From: Closterium sp. NIES-65
Lineage: Eukaryota > Streptophyta > Zygnematophyceae > Desmidiales > Closteriaceae
Length of the DNA: 64,000 bases
Assembly: GCA_948144175.1 (NCBI GenBank)
Contig: CANXME010002189.1
Span: forward strand, 124,001 to 188,000
Reading direction: 5' to 3'
The position numbers and the translations under genes were made by a program. The notes beneath the pieces were generated by a model, which was not told where the DNA came from, did no database searches, and saw only the letters and a list, made by a program, of their open reading frames with translations. Shown one piece after another: positions 11,239-22,700 of this stretch (its first letter is position 1; every line of letters starts with the position of its first letter).

Positions 11239-11340
11239 CTTGAGACGCATTCCAGGGAATGCCACTGGCAAAGTCGGGCAACAGAGGACCCAGCAACAAC
11301 GCGTGGAGCAAAAGCTCCCACAGAAGTTATAATGGTTCAA
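11239..11340 (-). pseudogene. Signal-peptide exon remnant of the paralogue
   Basis: The minus strand reads ELLLHALLLGPLLPDFASG then IPWNASQ and a GT donor after 11239. This matches RKLLLGALLLAALLFHSATV then IPWHASQ of the intact gene (40703 donor), in the same phase. Homology continues upstream (caggcgtcag shared), but the paralogue has an in-frame TAA just before the hydrophobic core and no usable ATG was seen. Confidence 0.6.
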
Positions 11341-11630
11341 GCTGACGCCTGCTACTATAGTACGAGTAACGCCTCTCGCTCTTCATCGTGGCTACTACTA
11401 CTATACTATTGGTAATATTACTAGGAAAGGCACTGTGTCTCTGTGTCTCTGTAACGTCCCTGTAACCGGGAGGTACTAGCTCTAACTGGGAGGTACTTTC
11501 TGTGTACGTCCCTTGCTATCCCTTACCATTCTCGCGACTCACTGAGTCCATGGTAGCAAGGAGATTGTAGGCACCATGACCGTGGGGTCCGTGGAGGCCT
11601 ATGACGTGGTTGACGATCAGTGGTGGCATG

Positions 11631-11790
11631 TGAGGAACGGTGGACGCATGTGAAGAGAGGTGGGCGCATGTGAGGAGCGGTGAACGCAGGTGAGGAGCGG
11701 TGGGCGCATGTGAGGAGCGGTGGACGAAGGTGAGGAGCGGTGGGCGCATGTGAGGAGCGGTGGATGCAGGTAAGGAGAGGTGGACACATG
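11631..11790. repeat. 21-bp minisatellite
   Basis: Seven or so copies of a unit like gcggtgggcgcatgtgagga plus g, starting directly after the donor of kelch piece 1. Confidence 0.8.
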
Positions 11791-12959
11791 TGAGGATCAA
11801 TGCCGACTTTTGAGGCGCCTCAAACAGCATCAGCACGTCCATTAGCCTGGCGCTGGTGGGCTCTGTGGAGGCCTATGGTGTGGACTAGGGCCGGTGGATG
11901 CAGGTGAGGGGCGATGGACGTAGGTGAGCAGCGATGAGGAGCGGTGACGACTGGTGCACGCGGGTGATGAGCCGTGGGCTACCATTCTTCCCTGAACTCC
12001 TCCATTTGTACTCACGCCCTCGGCCATACTTCCTCCCTCCCTCCCCTATCCCCGCTACCCCTCCTTATGCCCTCCTCCACCCATCTCGTACCTCCTCCCG
12101 TCGTGTCCCCTCCACTCTCGGGCAAGCAGTCACAGCAGGATACACACAGAGTTAAAACCCGATCGAAGTTCGAGGAGCCTCTAAGGACCTCCTGGCCTCA
12201 ATAGACACCTCAAAGATCCTCCTTTCCTGTTGTGATTCTCCCTGCAAGGCAAAGCTAGTCGTTTGCGCGTGCCATTCCACTCTTTGTGCATCCCTCCCAC
12301 TCTTGGGAAGGTGGGCACTCTAGCGGCATCAGCACGAGCGGAGCTGATGACACTGCCAAGGCTGTGACGCACGTCAATGGTCCTCGCTCATGGTGGAACA
12401 ACATCAATCCCCTGAAGCCTTAAAAACGCTTAAAGCAACACAAAAGGATCGGGACTGAATTTTCTTCCAGCACGACCGGAGCTGATGACACTGTCGGGGT
12501 TGTGACATGCCTCAATGGTCCTGACACCCTGTCGATGTGCTCACTATGGAACAAAGACAGCTTTTTGTCTTTCACACGTCCCCCACTTCGTGCAGGTGGG
12601 CACAGCAGTGGCATCAGCACGAGCGGAGCTGATGACAGGCGGTGGAGGGGGGAGATGGGAGGGGGGTGTGTCTCGTGGAAAAGAACATCAGGTGGGGGCA
12701 GCGCCTGGGTGTGGCCTTCAACCCGCGCTCCAACACCGGCACTGAGCTGCCGCCCGCCATGCTGCAGGTGAGGCATGATTGGTGGTGCAGCGTGGTGGAG
12801 TGTGATGGGGCGATATGTGCAAGGCTGGGGCATAGAGTAGTGATGGGGCATAGCGTCTAATCCGCATGGCAATGTGTTGTTTACCTAAGCAGGTGGTTCC
12901 GAGGGAGTGCTGCTATGCTGCCATTCAATTATCCTCTCTTCTCGCCCCTCGTCCCCTAT

Positions 12960-13095
12960 CTCCCCTCCTCCCCTCTCCTCTCTCTGCCCCTCTCCTCTCT
13001 CCGCCCCTCTCCTCTCTCCGCCCCTCTCCTCTCTCCGCCCCTCTCATCTCTCCGCCCTTCTCCTCTCTCCGCTCCTCTCCTCTCCTCGCCCCTCC
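12960..13095. repeat. 17-bp CT-rich minisatellite
   Basis: About seven copies of cgcccctctcctctctc in a presumed intron of the kelch remnant. Confidence 0.85.
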
Positions 13096-13423
13096 TCATC
13101 CACATGGATGGCAGGGCCGCACAGCAGCAGTGCAGGGGCCCATGTTGATTTTTGACTTTGCTTGCTGTAGTGTGGTGGCATGGAATGATTGCCCTCTCCT
13201 CGCCCTTCCCCCCTTTCTCTCTCCAGGGATGGCAGGGCCCGACAGCATTGGTGCAGGGGCACATGTTTATCGTTGAATTTGAAGACAATTACAAATTGAA
13301 GGCATGGGACCCACACACACAAGCCTGGACGTGGGTCGGCAAGCTGTCAGTCATGTCCCACAAGCCGTGGGAGGTGCAGCTTGTCTGCTTCCTGGACCAC
13401 ATTTGTCTTCTTCTGTCGGACAG

Positions 13424-14240
13424 GTAGCTAGTGATGGCGCATCTGCCGCCCCTGCTGCGATCACTGGAGCGGCAGAGGAGGAGGAAGGCGAGAGAGGGGA
13501 GGGCGAGGGTGAGGAGAGACAAAGGGGTGCTGACTAGTGAAAGGTGGGAAGGCACGAGTGTGTGGGGGGCTGTGAGGAGGAGAGAGGAGGGGGACGATGC
13601 AGAGACGTTTTGTTTCAAGGGGCAGGAAGGAATGATGAGGATAGAGGTGGAAGAAGTGGCGGGGAGGAGGAAGATGAGGTCTTTGAGGAGGAGGGGGATG
13701 AGGAGGTGGTAATACCGGTGAAGGTGATAATTGGGCCAGAGGGAGGGGACAAGGGTTGGAGTTGGTGTTAACAAATGCAGTGCTGGGCTGCCAGGTACTC
13801 TCCACGTAAATGCCATCACCAATAGACTGTGCACCCCATGGCCCGTTATGGATGTGTTTCCCCCCTCTGCCCTCATTCTTGTCCCCTGCCTTTCTTTCAA
13901 TGTCTCCCTCTCTTTTGATGCACACCCTTCTTTAACTTCCTTCACCCCTTTTTGTCGAGAGGATGTGGGGTGTATTCAGTGAAAGGGGATACAAATATGA
14001 ATTCTAACAAGTTGTACTCACTAAGATGCATCTCAGTCTAGCCTAGAAGTAACACACATGTTTATAGTTTGACACTTTTCGCCATCGTCCATCCCCAATT
14101 TGACGCAGTGAGCCTTTCTATTGTTGCCCCCTATCCCTTTTTAGACTTCCCCCACCCCTTCTGCAAGGGCCACCCCTTTTGCGCTCTTATCCCCTTTCCC
14201 AACACCAATGTTGTGTCTAGACCCTATCCTTTGCTTGACA
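13424..14240. other. Purine-rich spacer, no gene recognised
   Basis: GA-rich on the plus strand to about 13.77 kb, then C/T-rich. Long frames exist on both strands but show only low-complexity Arg/Glu or Pro/Ser/Leu sequence. Confidence 0.45.
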
Positions 14241-14248
14241 CCCCTAAC

Positions 14249-14927
14249 CAGGGCTCTCGTTATCAGACTAATTTGGTCTGATGGTCTGATTTTCAGACTC
14301 ACCGTATCCCCCCGGATATACCCCCATGGGGGGCAATAATAAAACAGGTTTTTTCATGGGGGTGGGCTTATAATCGAGTAAATTTATAAGCGCCGGCGTT
14401 TATAAAATGACATACATATTTTTTTATATCTTTTAACACCAAACTGTAGGTCTCGTGCTTGCCTTTTCAATCGAGTCGAAGTTACATGGGATCGTCTGTG
14501 AAATTCTCGCGCGCGCTGGGAGATACACCCAATCTGACTCACATCCAGCTCCTGACAGGTCCTGCTGACTGGACCCGCATCCAGTGCAGGGTCCGAATGT
14601 GAAGGGAACCGATTCTGCAACATATCCGCCTGCTAAAGTAAAAATCGTTACAGCTTTTTGAACACATTTCAAATTTTAAAGTTTACGTGCGCTTATAATA
14701 AAACAAGTTTTTTCAAGGGGTGCGCTTATAATCGAGGAGGGGATATAAGCGCCATATGCCAATTAGAAGCGCCAGGCGCTTATCCTAGGGTGGCGCTTAT
14801 ATCCGGGGGGAGACGGCACTTTTTTGGATTCATCTGATTTGGCAAACAGGATCAGACAAAACCATGTCTAATGCCCGGGGGACCTGTCTAATGAATCAGA
14901 CGTCCTCAGATCCTAGCAAGAGCCCTG
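14249..14927. mobile_element. Non-autonomous hAT MITE with perfect 8-bp target duplication
   Basis: The 679-bp element begins cagggctctcgttatcagac and ends with the inverted partner (gtctga...agcaagagccctg). Both sides are flanked by the identical octamer cccctaac (14241-14248 and 14928-14935). A second inverted pair with core tccccccggatata lies inside (about 14,306 and 14,800), followed by repeated gcttataatcgag motifs. No coding capacity. Eight-bp duplications and CAGGG termini are typical of hAT. Confidence 0.8.
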
Positions 14928-14935
14928 CCCCTAAC

Positions 14936-15285
14936 CCACCTTTTTAAACCCGCCCCCATCCATTCTTCACCAGCCCCCGTCCTTTCTTCGACAGCCCCTA
15001 TCTTGATTGCATCCCCCCTACCTTGAGCAATTGGTGCTAAGGTGCAGATTCAAGAAAATCACATTGTAAGCTACAGAAGAGAACCAACCAAATTCCCACC
15101 TTGGACATCAGATGGACACAAACAAAAGAAATTTCACAAAACAAGAGCCCTATCAATGAACACCTGTGACAAATGTGTGCAACCAACCAGAGAAGGCCAC
15201 CTAATACTACGCCATTGGCTCCTAGTATTGCAAGAGTTGACGGCCGCGGCTCGCAATTACAGTAGTAGCACGGCTGAGGGGTTTT
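14936..15285. other. 3' flank of the main gene, no gene seen
   Basis: AT-rich downstream sequence of the minus-strand gene whose stop codon is at 15286-15288. No clear polyadenylation signal could be assigned. Confidence 0.4.
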
Positions 15286-16766
15286 TTAGGGTACACATAT
15301 ACGCACTTGTGCAAGATCCTTTCCCCCTATAGTGCCTGCACATGGCTGGTTATACTCTTGATACTGTAATCGATTGCGATTGAATTCTTTTGAATAGATG
15401 GTGACACATGGCGTGCCCGCCTTAAAAAATTTAGGCCTGCCTTTAGTGCATCTTCCAAGTGAATAGTCCAGGTCCTGCGCTCTTACACAAATCTGAAGCC
15501 ATGGGGAAATGGAAAGAAAAGAAAATAAAAGCAATCAAACAAACAACAGGACTACGAATCATGTGTTCGAAAGAGCAAATGCTGCAGCCAGCACCATTCA
15601 CCAACCAAGGGTCACCACCATCTCAGTTTATAATCACCACCATCATCTTGCCTAATGCACCGATATTCTCACCTGCACTCGCATCGTTTCACTCGCAGCG
15701 TCTTTCGAATTCACAGGATCGCCGCACACTAGCCCGGGGTTTATCCGGTAAAGCTCCACCATGGAAAGGCCAAATAGGGAGTTCTTCACGAATTGCAGGC
15801 AGCTCTCCTTGCTCTTCAAGAACGCCGTCAGCAGACAGCTGGGGACAGTGCCTACAGCTTTAGCATCACGCCCGACGCAAAGCGAGCGGGATACGTTGGG
15901 AAACAAGGAGCAGTTGAGGCCCGGGTTGAGCTGCTTTAAGGAGCCTTTTGACAGTGTGAGGAATGCTTCCACTGAGGAGCAGGTATCCCCCTGGTGAGAA
16001 GTAGGTGGGTTTGTGATAGGAGCAGGAGCATGAAAGCAATCATAAGCCAAGAGAAGTAGACTGGTTGTGAACCAAGAGCAGTAGAGCAGTTGTGAATCAA
16101 GAGCAGTAGAGCAGCTGTGAATCAAGAGCAGTAGAGCAGTTGTAAATCAAGAGCAGTAGAGCAGTTGTGAATCAAGAGCAGTAGAGCAGTTGTAAATCAA
16201 GAGCAGTAGAGCAGTTGTGAATCAAGAGCAGTAGAGCAGTTGTGAATCAAGAGCAGCAGAGCAGCTGTGAATCAAGAGCAGTAGAGCAGTTGTAAATCAA
16301 GAGCAGTAGAGCAGTTGTAAATCAAGAGCAGTAGAGCAGTTGTGAATCAAGAGCAACACTTACGGGCAGAATGTAGTAATAAGCAGAACACGCAATCAGA
16401 TTTGTCTTTGTCATATTGAGTTTTATCTTCTCAAGGGGCTTCGAGCAGTCAACACCCTGCATTCGCAACAGCAGGTGAGCACACTCTCACGGATCTGTAC
16501 TTGAGCAACTCGCGTGGTGGTAGTTGGAATGATAATCTGCTGCTAATGATGTCCAACCCTAAACCCTAAAGCAAGCAGCATTTGGTAATGAGGCACGTAG
16601 CAGTGAAATGCATTCCAGCAACATGGTGGTGAGAAATGCAACTCAGAGTCAAACGGCACCGTGTTCATGAGTTGGAACTCCTTTTGTGTGAGTCCGAAGA
16701 GGTAGAGCACGTCAGCGCACTGCCAGTTGCTGCCATTCACCATCAGTGTGGACGCACTGCCCCAAC
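15286..16766 (-). CDS. Main gene exons 44-47: four LysM-like units and stop
   Basis: Exon 44, 16660-16766: LysM unit 1, NWQCADVLYLFGLTQKEFQL then MN. Exon 45, 16364-16456: its end GVDCSKPLEK and the start of unit 2, ACSAYYYILP. Exon 46, 15673-15990: unit 2 proper, GDTCSSVEAFLTLSKGSLKQ then LNPGLNCS, and unit 3, SCLQFVKNSLFGLSMVELYR then INPGLVCG. Exon 47, 15286-15492: unit 4, AGTPCVTIYSKEFNRNRLQY then QPCAG and RICVP before TAA. GDTC-LNP-C spacing marks plant-type LysM. Such units bind chitin, chito-oligosaccharides or peptidoglycan in known proteins. These four exons use phase-0 introns, unlike the phase-1 modules upstream. Confidence 0.8.
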
Positions 16767-19700
16767 CTGTCGATGGAAAGGGGGGAGGCAAGCAAAGCAT
16801 ACAAGGAGGAGGAGGGAGAGGTTAACAGAGGAGCAAAGAGACAAGGAGGATGGGAGGGGGGAGGGGACAGGCATCAAGAAAACGCATGGCCTTCTTTACT
16901 GAAGCAGAAAATCAAGCTACAGAAAGGCTAGTTATTGTCCACTGTGTTTGACTAAAATGAAGGACAAAAGGACTGAGGGACGAGTCATGGTGGATAAAAG
17001 GATGGGCACGTTTGGGTAGGGGACACGGGGAGAGAAAGCAAGGCAACACAAGGAACTATTCTAGTGGTAACAAAAGAGCAACTTTTAGAGCGGGAATGAA
17101 AGGGGAAAGGTTTCACTTTCAGTGGGGAAGGACAGGGTGGGAAGAGAAAAAGATGCTTCTTAAGATAAGGGTTGCGTGGACACAGGAACTTCGTGTGGAA
17201 AAGGCATTATAAGAGGTGAGTGAATGCAAGAAGGAGAAAAGCCTATCCGAGTAAAAGAGAGTTGTGAACGAATGCTTTGCAACACGACAGAATCCATATG
17301 TTTTTTTTCTTGTGGGAGATGTAGCTATGGAGAAATGACAGCATACTAGAAAATGTTGCAGAAATGACCCATTGAAGACAACCAACCTCTGGAGCAGGTG
17401 GGAAAGCCATCGATGGTGGAGTCCAGAACGTGTGTGGGCGGGCACACACAGGTGTATGAGCCCTTGCCGTCGTTGATACATGACCCCACCTCACATGGGT
17501 TCCGCGTGCTGCCACTGCACACATCCGCTGAGACCCACAAGCAACCGCACAGGAAGGCAGGCAGGTGGGCGGGTGGGCAGGCAGGTGGGCGGGCGGGCAG
17601 GCAGATGGACATGAGTCGAGCAAAAACTTGACTCACTTGTTTTACTCGACTGAAACGAATTCATAGTCCTTGTTCCCTTTCATTTCTTTTTACTCGGCCA
17701 AGACGAACTCTTTGGGTAAGAACAAACTTGTTTTGCATTGATTTTGTTCATTTTCACCATATTTTTCTTGACAAATGGTAAAAACAAAGAGTCGAGACAC
17801 TTTGACAGTCCCGCGAGGCGCCAGACCGGGCACATAATCATTAGATCTATTTATGTTAGGGTGGTATTGTTTATGTACTTTTAATGAGGGTGCATTGCAT
17901 GGCGAAAGCAGGTGGTGGGCCGGTCTGGGGGGCGGGCAGGCAGGGTGCGAGTAGCGTGAGAAGAAAATACAAGATTTTTGTTTTCTCGAAATTATGGTCA
18001 ACGCATGAGTTGGAATCGGAAAAAAAAAAAACAAACAAACAAACAAACAAAAATCTCAGGAGCGAGAGGCACCCACCATAGGCACAGGAGCGAGAGCCGT
18101 CGCCATTCGGGGCTTCGACAAAGGGATGTTTGCAGAGACAGCTGTTGGAGCTGCCGTTCACACGGCACGGGAAGGTGCCACATGGGTTCATCACTGATGA
18201 TTGATCTTCGCTGAATTTGAACGCCTTGACCATGCAAGGGTCGTTGGGGACTGATGTGGCAGGGGGGACGAAATGAGGGATTGGCGCAATTAAGGAGCAG
18301 ACACTAGCACCAAGTGTTATGATTATGTTATTATTATGACGAGCAGGAGTCCCTAGCAGACATAATGACGAGCTCGCGACGGCGAATTGCAAGACAGGGA
18401 TGCCATGCTGAAGCACTAGCCGAGCAGCCTATCGGCTGGTTAAGGCACCGTGTTTGGCTCAAGGTTGACTCGAGAGTAAAGGCGGTTTGGTCTGACCTGA
18501 GGTGCCTTAAGCGACTCACTTCGGATGACAGGGTAAATGCCAGGTAGCACATTGATGCCGCAGATGCCATCCGCAGGTTCCATCCCCATGTACATGTACC
18601 CACTCGCCCCCCACTGCGTGCCCCATGAGTTGCGGATCTTCCAAAAGGGCGGGGAGATGGTCGGGCGGCTGTTATCGGTGCCAACCATGAGGAAGCCTGT
18701 AACGAGTACAACGTGGTTGAGGTTGCCCGTGTAGCACCCCGGGTCCTGGTACTTGATTGTCTGCATGCATACACTCCAACACAGAGGGCAGGGCACAAGG
18801 AGCACTGGTTGATTGCATACACTCCAAAGTTGGTGAGGCAAAGAGGCAGGAAGGCACGCACACCACATTGTGATCATAGTCTCAAAAGAAATCAAGCCTC
18901 TCGTTCTTGATAAATAGGATCGGTAAGACGTGTTGTGTGGTGTGGTTGATCACATGTATAGCACAGTGCATTTGGTCTGCCAAACTTAGGCCTGATTCTT
19001 TGGCCTTGGTTCGTTTGTGGATGGATTACATTGATAGCATCGTTTTGCCTTTCAAACCCCATCGTAGGCAAAAAAATGCAATTCAGGTCATACCTCCTCG
19101 GCAGTGACGCAATGGAATTCAGAGATCTCCCCATCGTTGGTAATAATAAGAATGCATTCAGCTCATGGATATCCCATCGTAGGAGATGCAGCGGAATTCA
19201 GTTGATGCATACCCCATCGTAGTCAATGAAGGAGGCGGCGCTGGCCTCGATGTGCACCACAACAGGCTGGCGCCACACTGCCAGCATGAGCCCAAAGTAG
19301 CCCTTGAATGCTGTCCTCTCAAACCCCCGCACGGGGAACTTTGCCTGCATGCACAGGCACGCACATGCCGCGCGCACATTTACGTTCACATGCCCATCAC
19401 ATGCACATGTACATGCACATGCATATGCACATTCACCACATTCACATTTCACTTTGACATTCACATGCACATGCACATGCACATGCACATTCACGACATT
19501 CAAATTTCACATTTCACATTCACATCACATGCAAATGCATATGCATATGCCATGCACAGGCACACATAACGACTTGGTGCCATTTCAGATGAATGCGAGG
19601 TGCTCACCATTTCGTTCTTGCTAGGAATGCAAGGCTAAAGGCGAGGAATGCGAGGATAGGTGTGGAGCATGTCAGCAGAGATGGAAGGGAAGGAAAGGAG

Positions 19701-22700
19701 TGCATACAGGTGGTGGTGATGGTGAAGCGAGAGCAGTTGCTTCAAGAGAAGGAGGGTGCGGTGCTGTTGCAGATGAGGTCAGGTTCGCAGGGCAGGAGAG
19801 AGAGGAGGACGAAGAGGAGGAGGAGGAGGAGGAGGAGGAGGAGGAGGAGGAGGAGGAGGAGGAGGAGGAGGAGGGGGTGGGGGGGAAGGCATTGGTTGAG
19901 GTCCCACTGAGGCCGCCACCCTTCACAGCAGCCTTGACGAGCTCCTCAAAGGCCTTGGTGGGAGAGCCGCTGGTGCAGCCAGGGAGCCCCATGAGTTGGT
20001 AGAGGGAGTCAATGGAGAGCGATGGGAACGACTTGATGCTGTTATTCGCGATGCCGTATGCTGCTTCTATGCTTGCCACCACCGCATACGCCCAGCAGCC
20101 CTCTGCATGTGTGGAGAGGGAGAGTGGTGGAGACAGGAGCCGGGGACAAGGTCACTTAGCAGCTGACGCAAGCACGACGAATCCGCAGAAGCTAGAAGCT
20201 GACGGAAGCCACAATCCTCTAAGTCCAAAGACACCGCACGGGCCTTTGTCCTCGGCCTGCCTGAGCTTGCATTTGTTGCTCCTAGTATAGTGAAAGGGAA
20301 GTGAAGAGAGTTCCATGTGCAGTGGCAGAGAGGTGCAGAGCCCCAAGGCTGCAGCCTGCCATAGGCGGTGCCGTGCCGGTATACTTATAAAGCACAGCGG
20401 CAACAAGGCTCGCCATGTTAACCTGCTGACTCGAGTCAGATGTCAATCAAGTCTCACCGCAGGAGAAGCCCTGGTCCTCAGGCAGCCAGCGCGGGTCGAC
20501 GGTCCACGTGGAGTAGGTGGGCATTCGCCACGAGTCCTGCTCATCCTGCGCACCGCCGTACCCCGCGCTCACGTAGCGTGTGAAGGGGCTCGTGGTGTTG
20601 GGGCGGAACATCTCTGCATCCACGCTCAGGCCTGTGGCTGCAGGTAGGCAGGGAGCAGCACCAGGGGGGGCGGGAGCGAGGGAGTGGCAACGAAGGGGTG
20701 GATTGAATGCAGCAGAGCGAATTGCATCCACGTCTGGACGGGTGGCTGCAGGCAGGGAGCGACGGTAGCCTGCAGGGGCGTGGGGGCGAGTGAGGGGTGA
20801 TTGGAATGTGACAACAAAAGGGGCGCCATGAGGCTTGTTAGGATGCGATGAGCTCTCAGCGGGGCTTGTTAGGATGCGCCATGAATTCTCAGGAATGGTG
20901 TGCCGCGCACAAGGCATCAGCACTCTACTGTGGCCAGTTTGGCGCAAAAAGCTCAACCCACACGCCTCGGGCCGTGCAAGTTCAGATTCAGGCAAGAACT
21001 CAGAGCTTGGAGCTATTTTTGTTAAGATTGACAACAGATATTGAGACTTGAACTAACCCCTAGCATAGAAAGATGAAAGTTGAAGTAGTACTATGAAGGT
21101 TCTGGACGGACCGAACCAGGACAGTTTCGAACGAACCGAACCACCTCTGTTTCGGTCCAAACCAGTACCAATTCGAGCACTAATGGTTGAGTCAAGTACC
21201 GGCAAAATCACAGCCTGGTTCGACCTGAACTGATTCTGGTTCGGTTCGGTTCGTGCTCATGCCAACCATGAACTGCCTAGCGCAAGAACTAGGAGCATCT
21301 CTAGCCAGGAGCGCCAAGGATGGGTGCTGCACAACTCACTTCGAAAATCTGGAAGCGGTGGGGGCTCAGGGTATCCTGCCAGGAGAAGAAAGGCATTCAA
21401 CATTTCGAAAGCCGTTTGAGACTTGAGAAGAAAGGCATTTGGAATTTGAGAAGAAAGGCATTTGAGATTTAGACCGAAAACAATTATTGTGATGTGACGA
21501 GGAAGACTTGGAAGGGTTTCCTGAAGCTATTGTCTTGTTTTTGCTGCCTTCTGTGCTTGTGAAGTGCATGCATGGTGGTTTTGCTTAGCTGCTGCAAGAA
21601 AGCTTACCTCTTTCAACAGATGCCATGGCCACAGCATGCTTCTGTGCATGCAGCCGTGTGGCGGCCACAAAGCCAAAGTAGAACGAGGAGGACGCTCGCG
21701 TAGGCTGCAGCACGTCGCAGAGAGAGAGTTTCATAGACAGCGTGGGTTCGTTCGGGCGAGCACTGAATGCCGATGCAAGAAACACCTTCAGGCTCTCTGT
21801 GTCGTCAGGTTTGTACTCCACCCATGCAAAGTACATTCTCCCGTTGTTGAGCGCAGTTGAGACTTTAGCAGTCACTTCGGAAAAAGGGCTGCCTTTCAAG
21901 TTGATGCCTATGTGGCTTGCGCTCGTGTCATTGTGCTCCTGGTTCAGCCACGTGTCAAACTCCACTGCCATGCTGCGCCTGCTCATTCCTGCATATCCCA
22001 CGCCGCTGGCGGCGCCACTGGCAGTCTTGTTCGTTGCGGAAACGACAAGCGCGAGCCCGTTGCCGCCCTTGCCACCAGTCTTTGGAATCATCATGAAGGA
22101 GAAATTGGCCTTGAAGAAAAACTCTAGGCCACAGCCATCCCGGATGGTGTCGAACGAGAAGAGCTTCAAGGGCGTCTTGGAGAAGAAGGACCCGCGAGAC
22201 GGTGCAGTGCGGTCGGTGAGGGTGACCATGGCCTGGATCAGCGTGGTTGATCGGGGATACATGTTTCCTGCCATGTGGGGGAGCATTTCCGTGAAACATA
22301 ACAGGGTGAAATGATTGTGGAAGCATGGAGTTGAGGTATGCGCATCAGCGCATGCTGCAAATGTGTCAAGCTGAGATAGCATAGACATGAGCAAACAAAG
22401 CCGAGTGGATACTCCGTTCAGTAAACAGAAACCTTCTTTTTACTTGTCAGTTTCAGACAAGTGTGTGCGCGCATTGTTATCTCAACGAGTACAGAGTTAC
22501 TTGATAGTTAACTTTTCGCAAAATATGCATTTTGCCGGCAGTTCTCTGCAAATTTGAAAATTTGATACGCGGATCTCTCATTACCATGAGTGAGATGGTC
22601 TTTCAGCTTTATCTCACTCGTGCCTTAAAACTTGATTGAGTCAGGCTAAACCGAGTCGAGTAAAACTAAAACAGGCTTAACCAAATCGACTTTTAAAATG

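Larger units (their letters stand above)
1..11340 (-). pseudogene. Decayed paralogue of the LRR-lectin-protease gene (open at left edge)
   Basis: Exons on the minus strand repeat, in the same order and with the same intron phases, modules 5 and 6, the lectin and the protease start of the intact gene at 15.3-40.9 kb. From 5' to 3' there is a signal-peptide-like exon near 11.3 kb, an LRR cap (8.88-8.99 kb), two LRR exons, a Cys-rich exon, a second cap, six LRR exons, a Cys-rich exon, the lectin exon, and two protease exons. Lesions seen: TGA at 7006-7008, splice donor GT changed to TT after 3759, CT-run frameshift near 1,530, TGA at 583-585 and 565-567, and no counterpart of the 36-bp linker exon. 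A copia fragment replaces the start of the first cap exon. Modules 1 to 4 have no counterpart. Several parts remain open, so a shorter transcript is possible, but a full-length product is not. Confidence 0.8.
11560..13423 (+). pseudogene. Kelch-type (possibly F-box/kelch) gene remnant
   Basis: Three plus-strand pieces look like kelch blades. Piece 1, about 11560-11629, reads GTMTVGSVEAYDVVDDQWWH before a GT donor, and is partly repeated at about 11841-11903 with a stop. Piece 2 ends at 12767: WGQRLGVAFNPRSNTGTELP then PAMLQ before GT. Piece 3, 13227-13423 between AG and GT: GHMFIVEFEDNYKLKAWDPH, then TWVGKLSVMS, like a kelch blade of plant F-box proteins. A truncated copy of the start of piece 3 lies at about 13,110-13,155. 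No start codon, F-box or terminal exon was recognised, and the intervening DNA is full of repeats and triplicated segments (12,320, 12,470 and 12,610). It lies between the two paralogues on the opposite strand. A living gene with unseen exons is possible. Confidence 0.4.

Noticed and set aside
13289..13945. 218-codon minus frame
   Set aside because: Low-complexity Ser/Leu/Pro sequence antisense to the kelch exon and a purine-rich tract.
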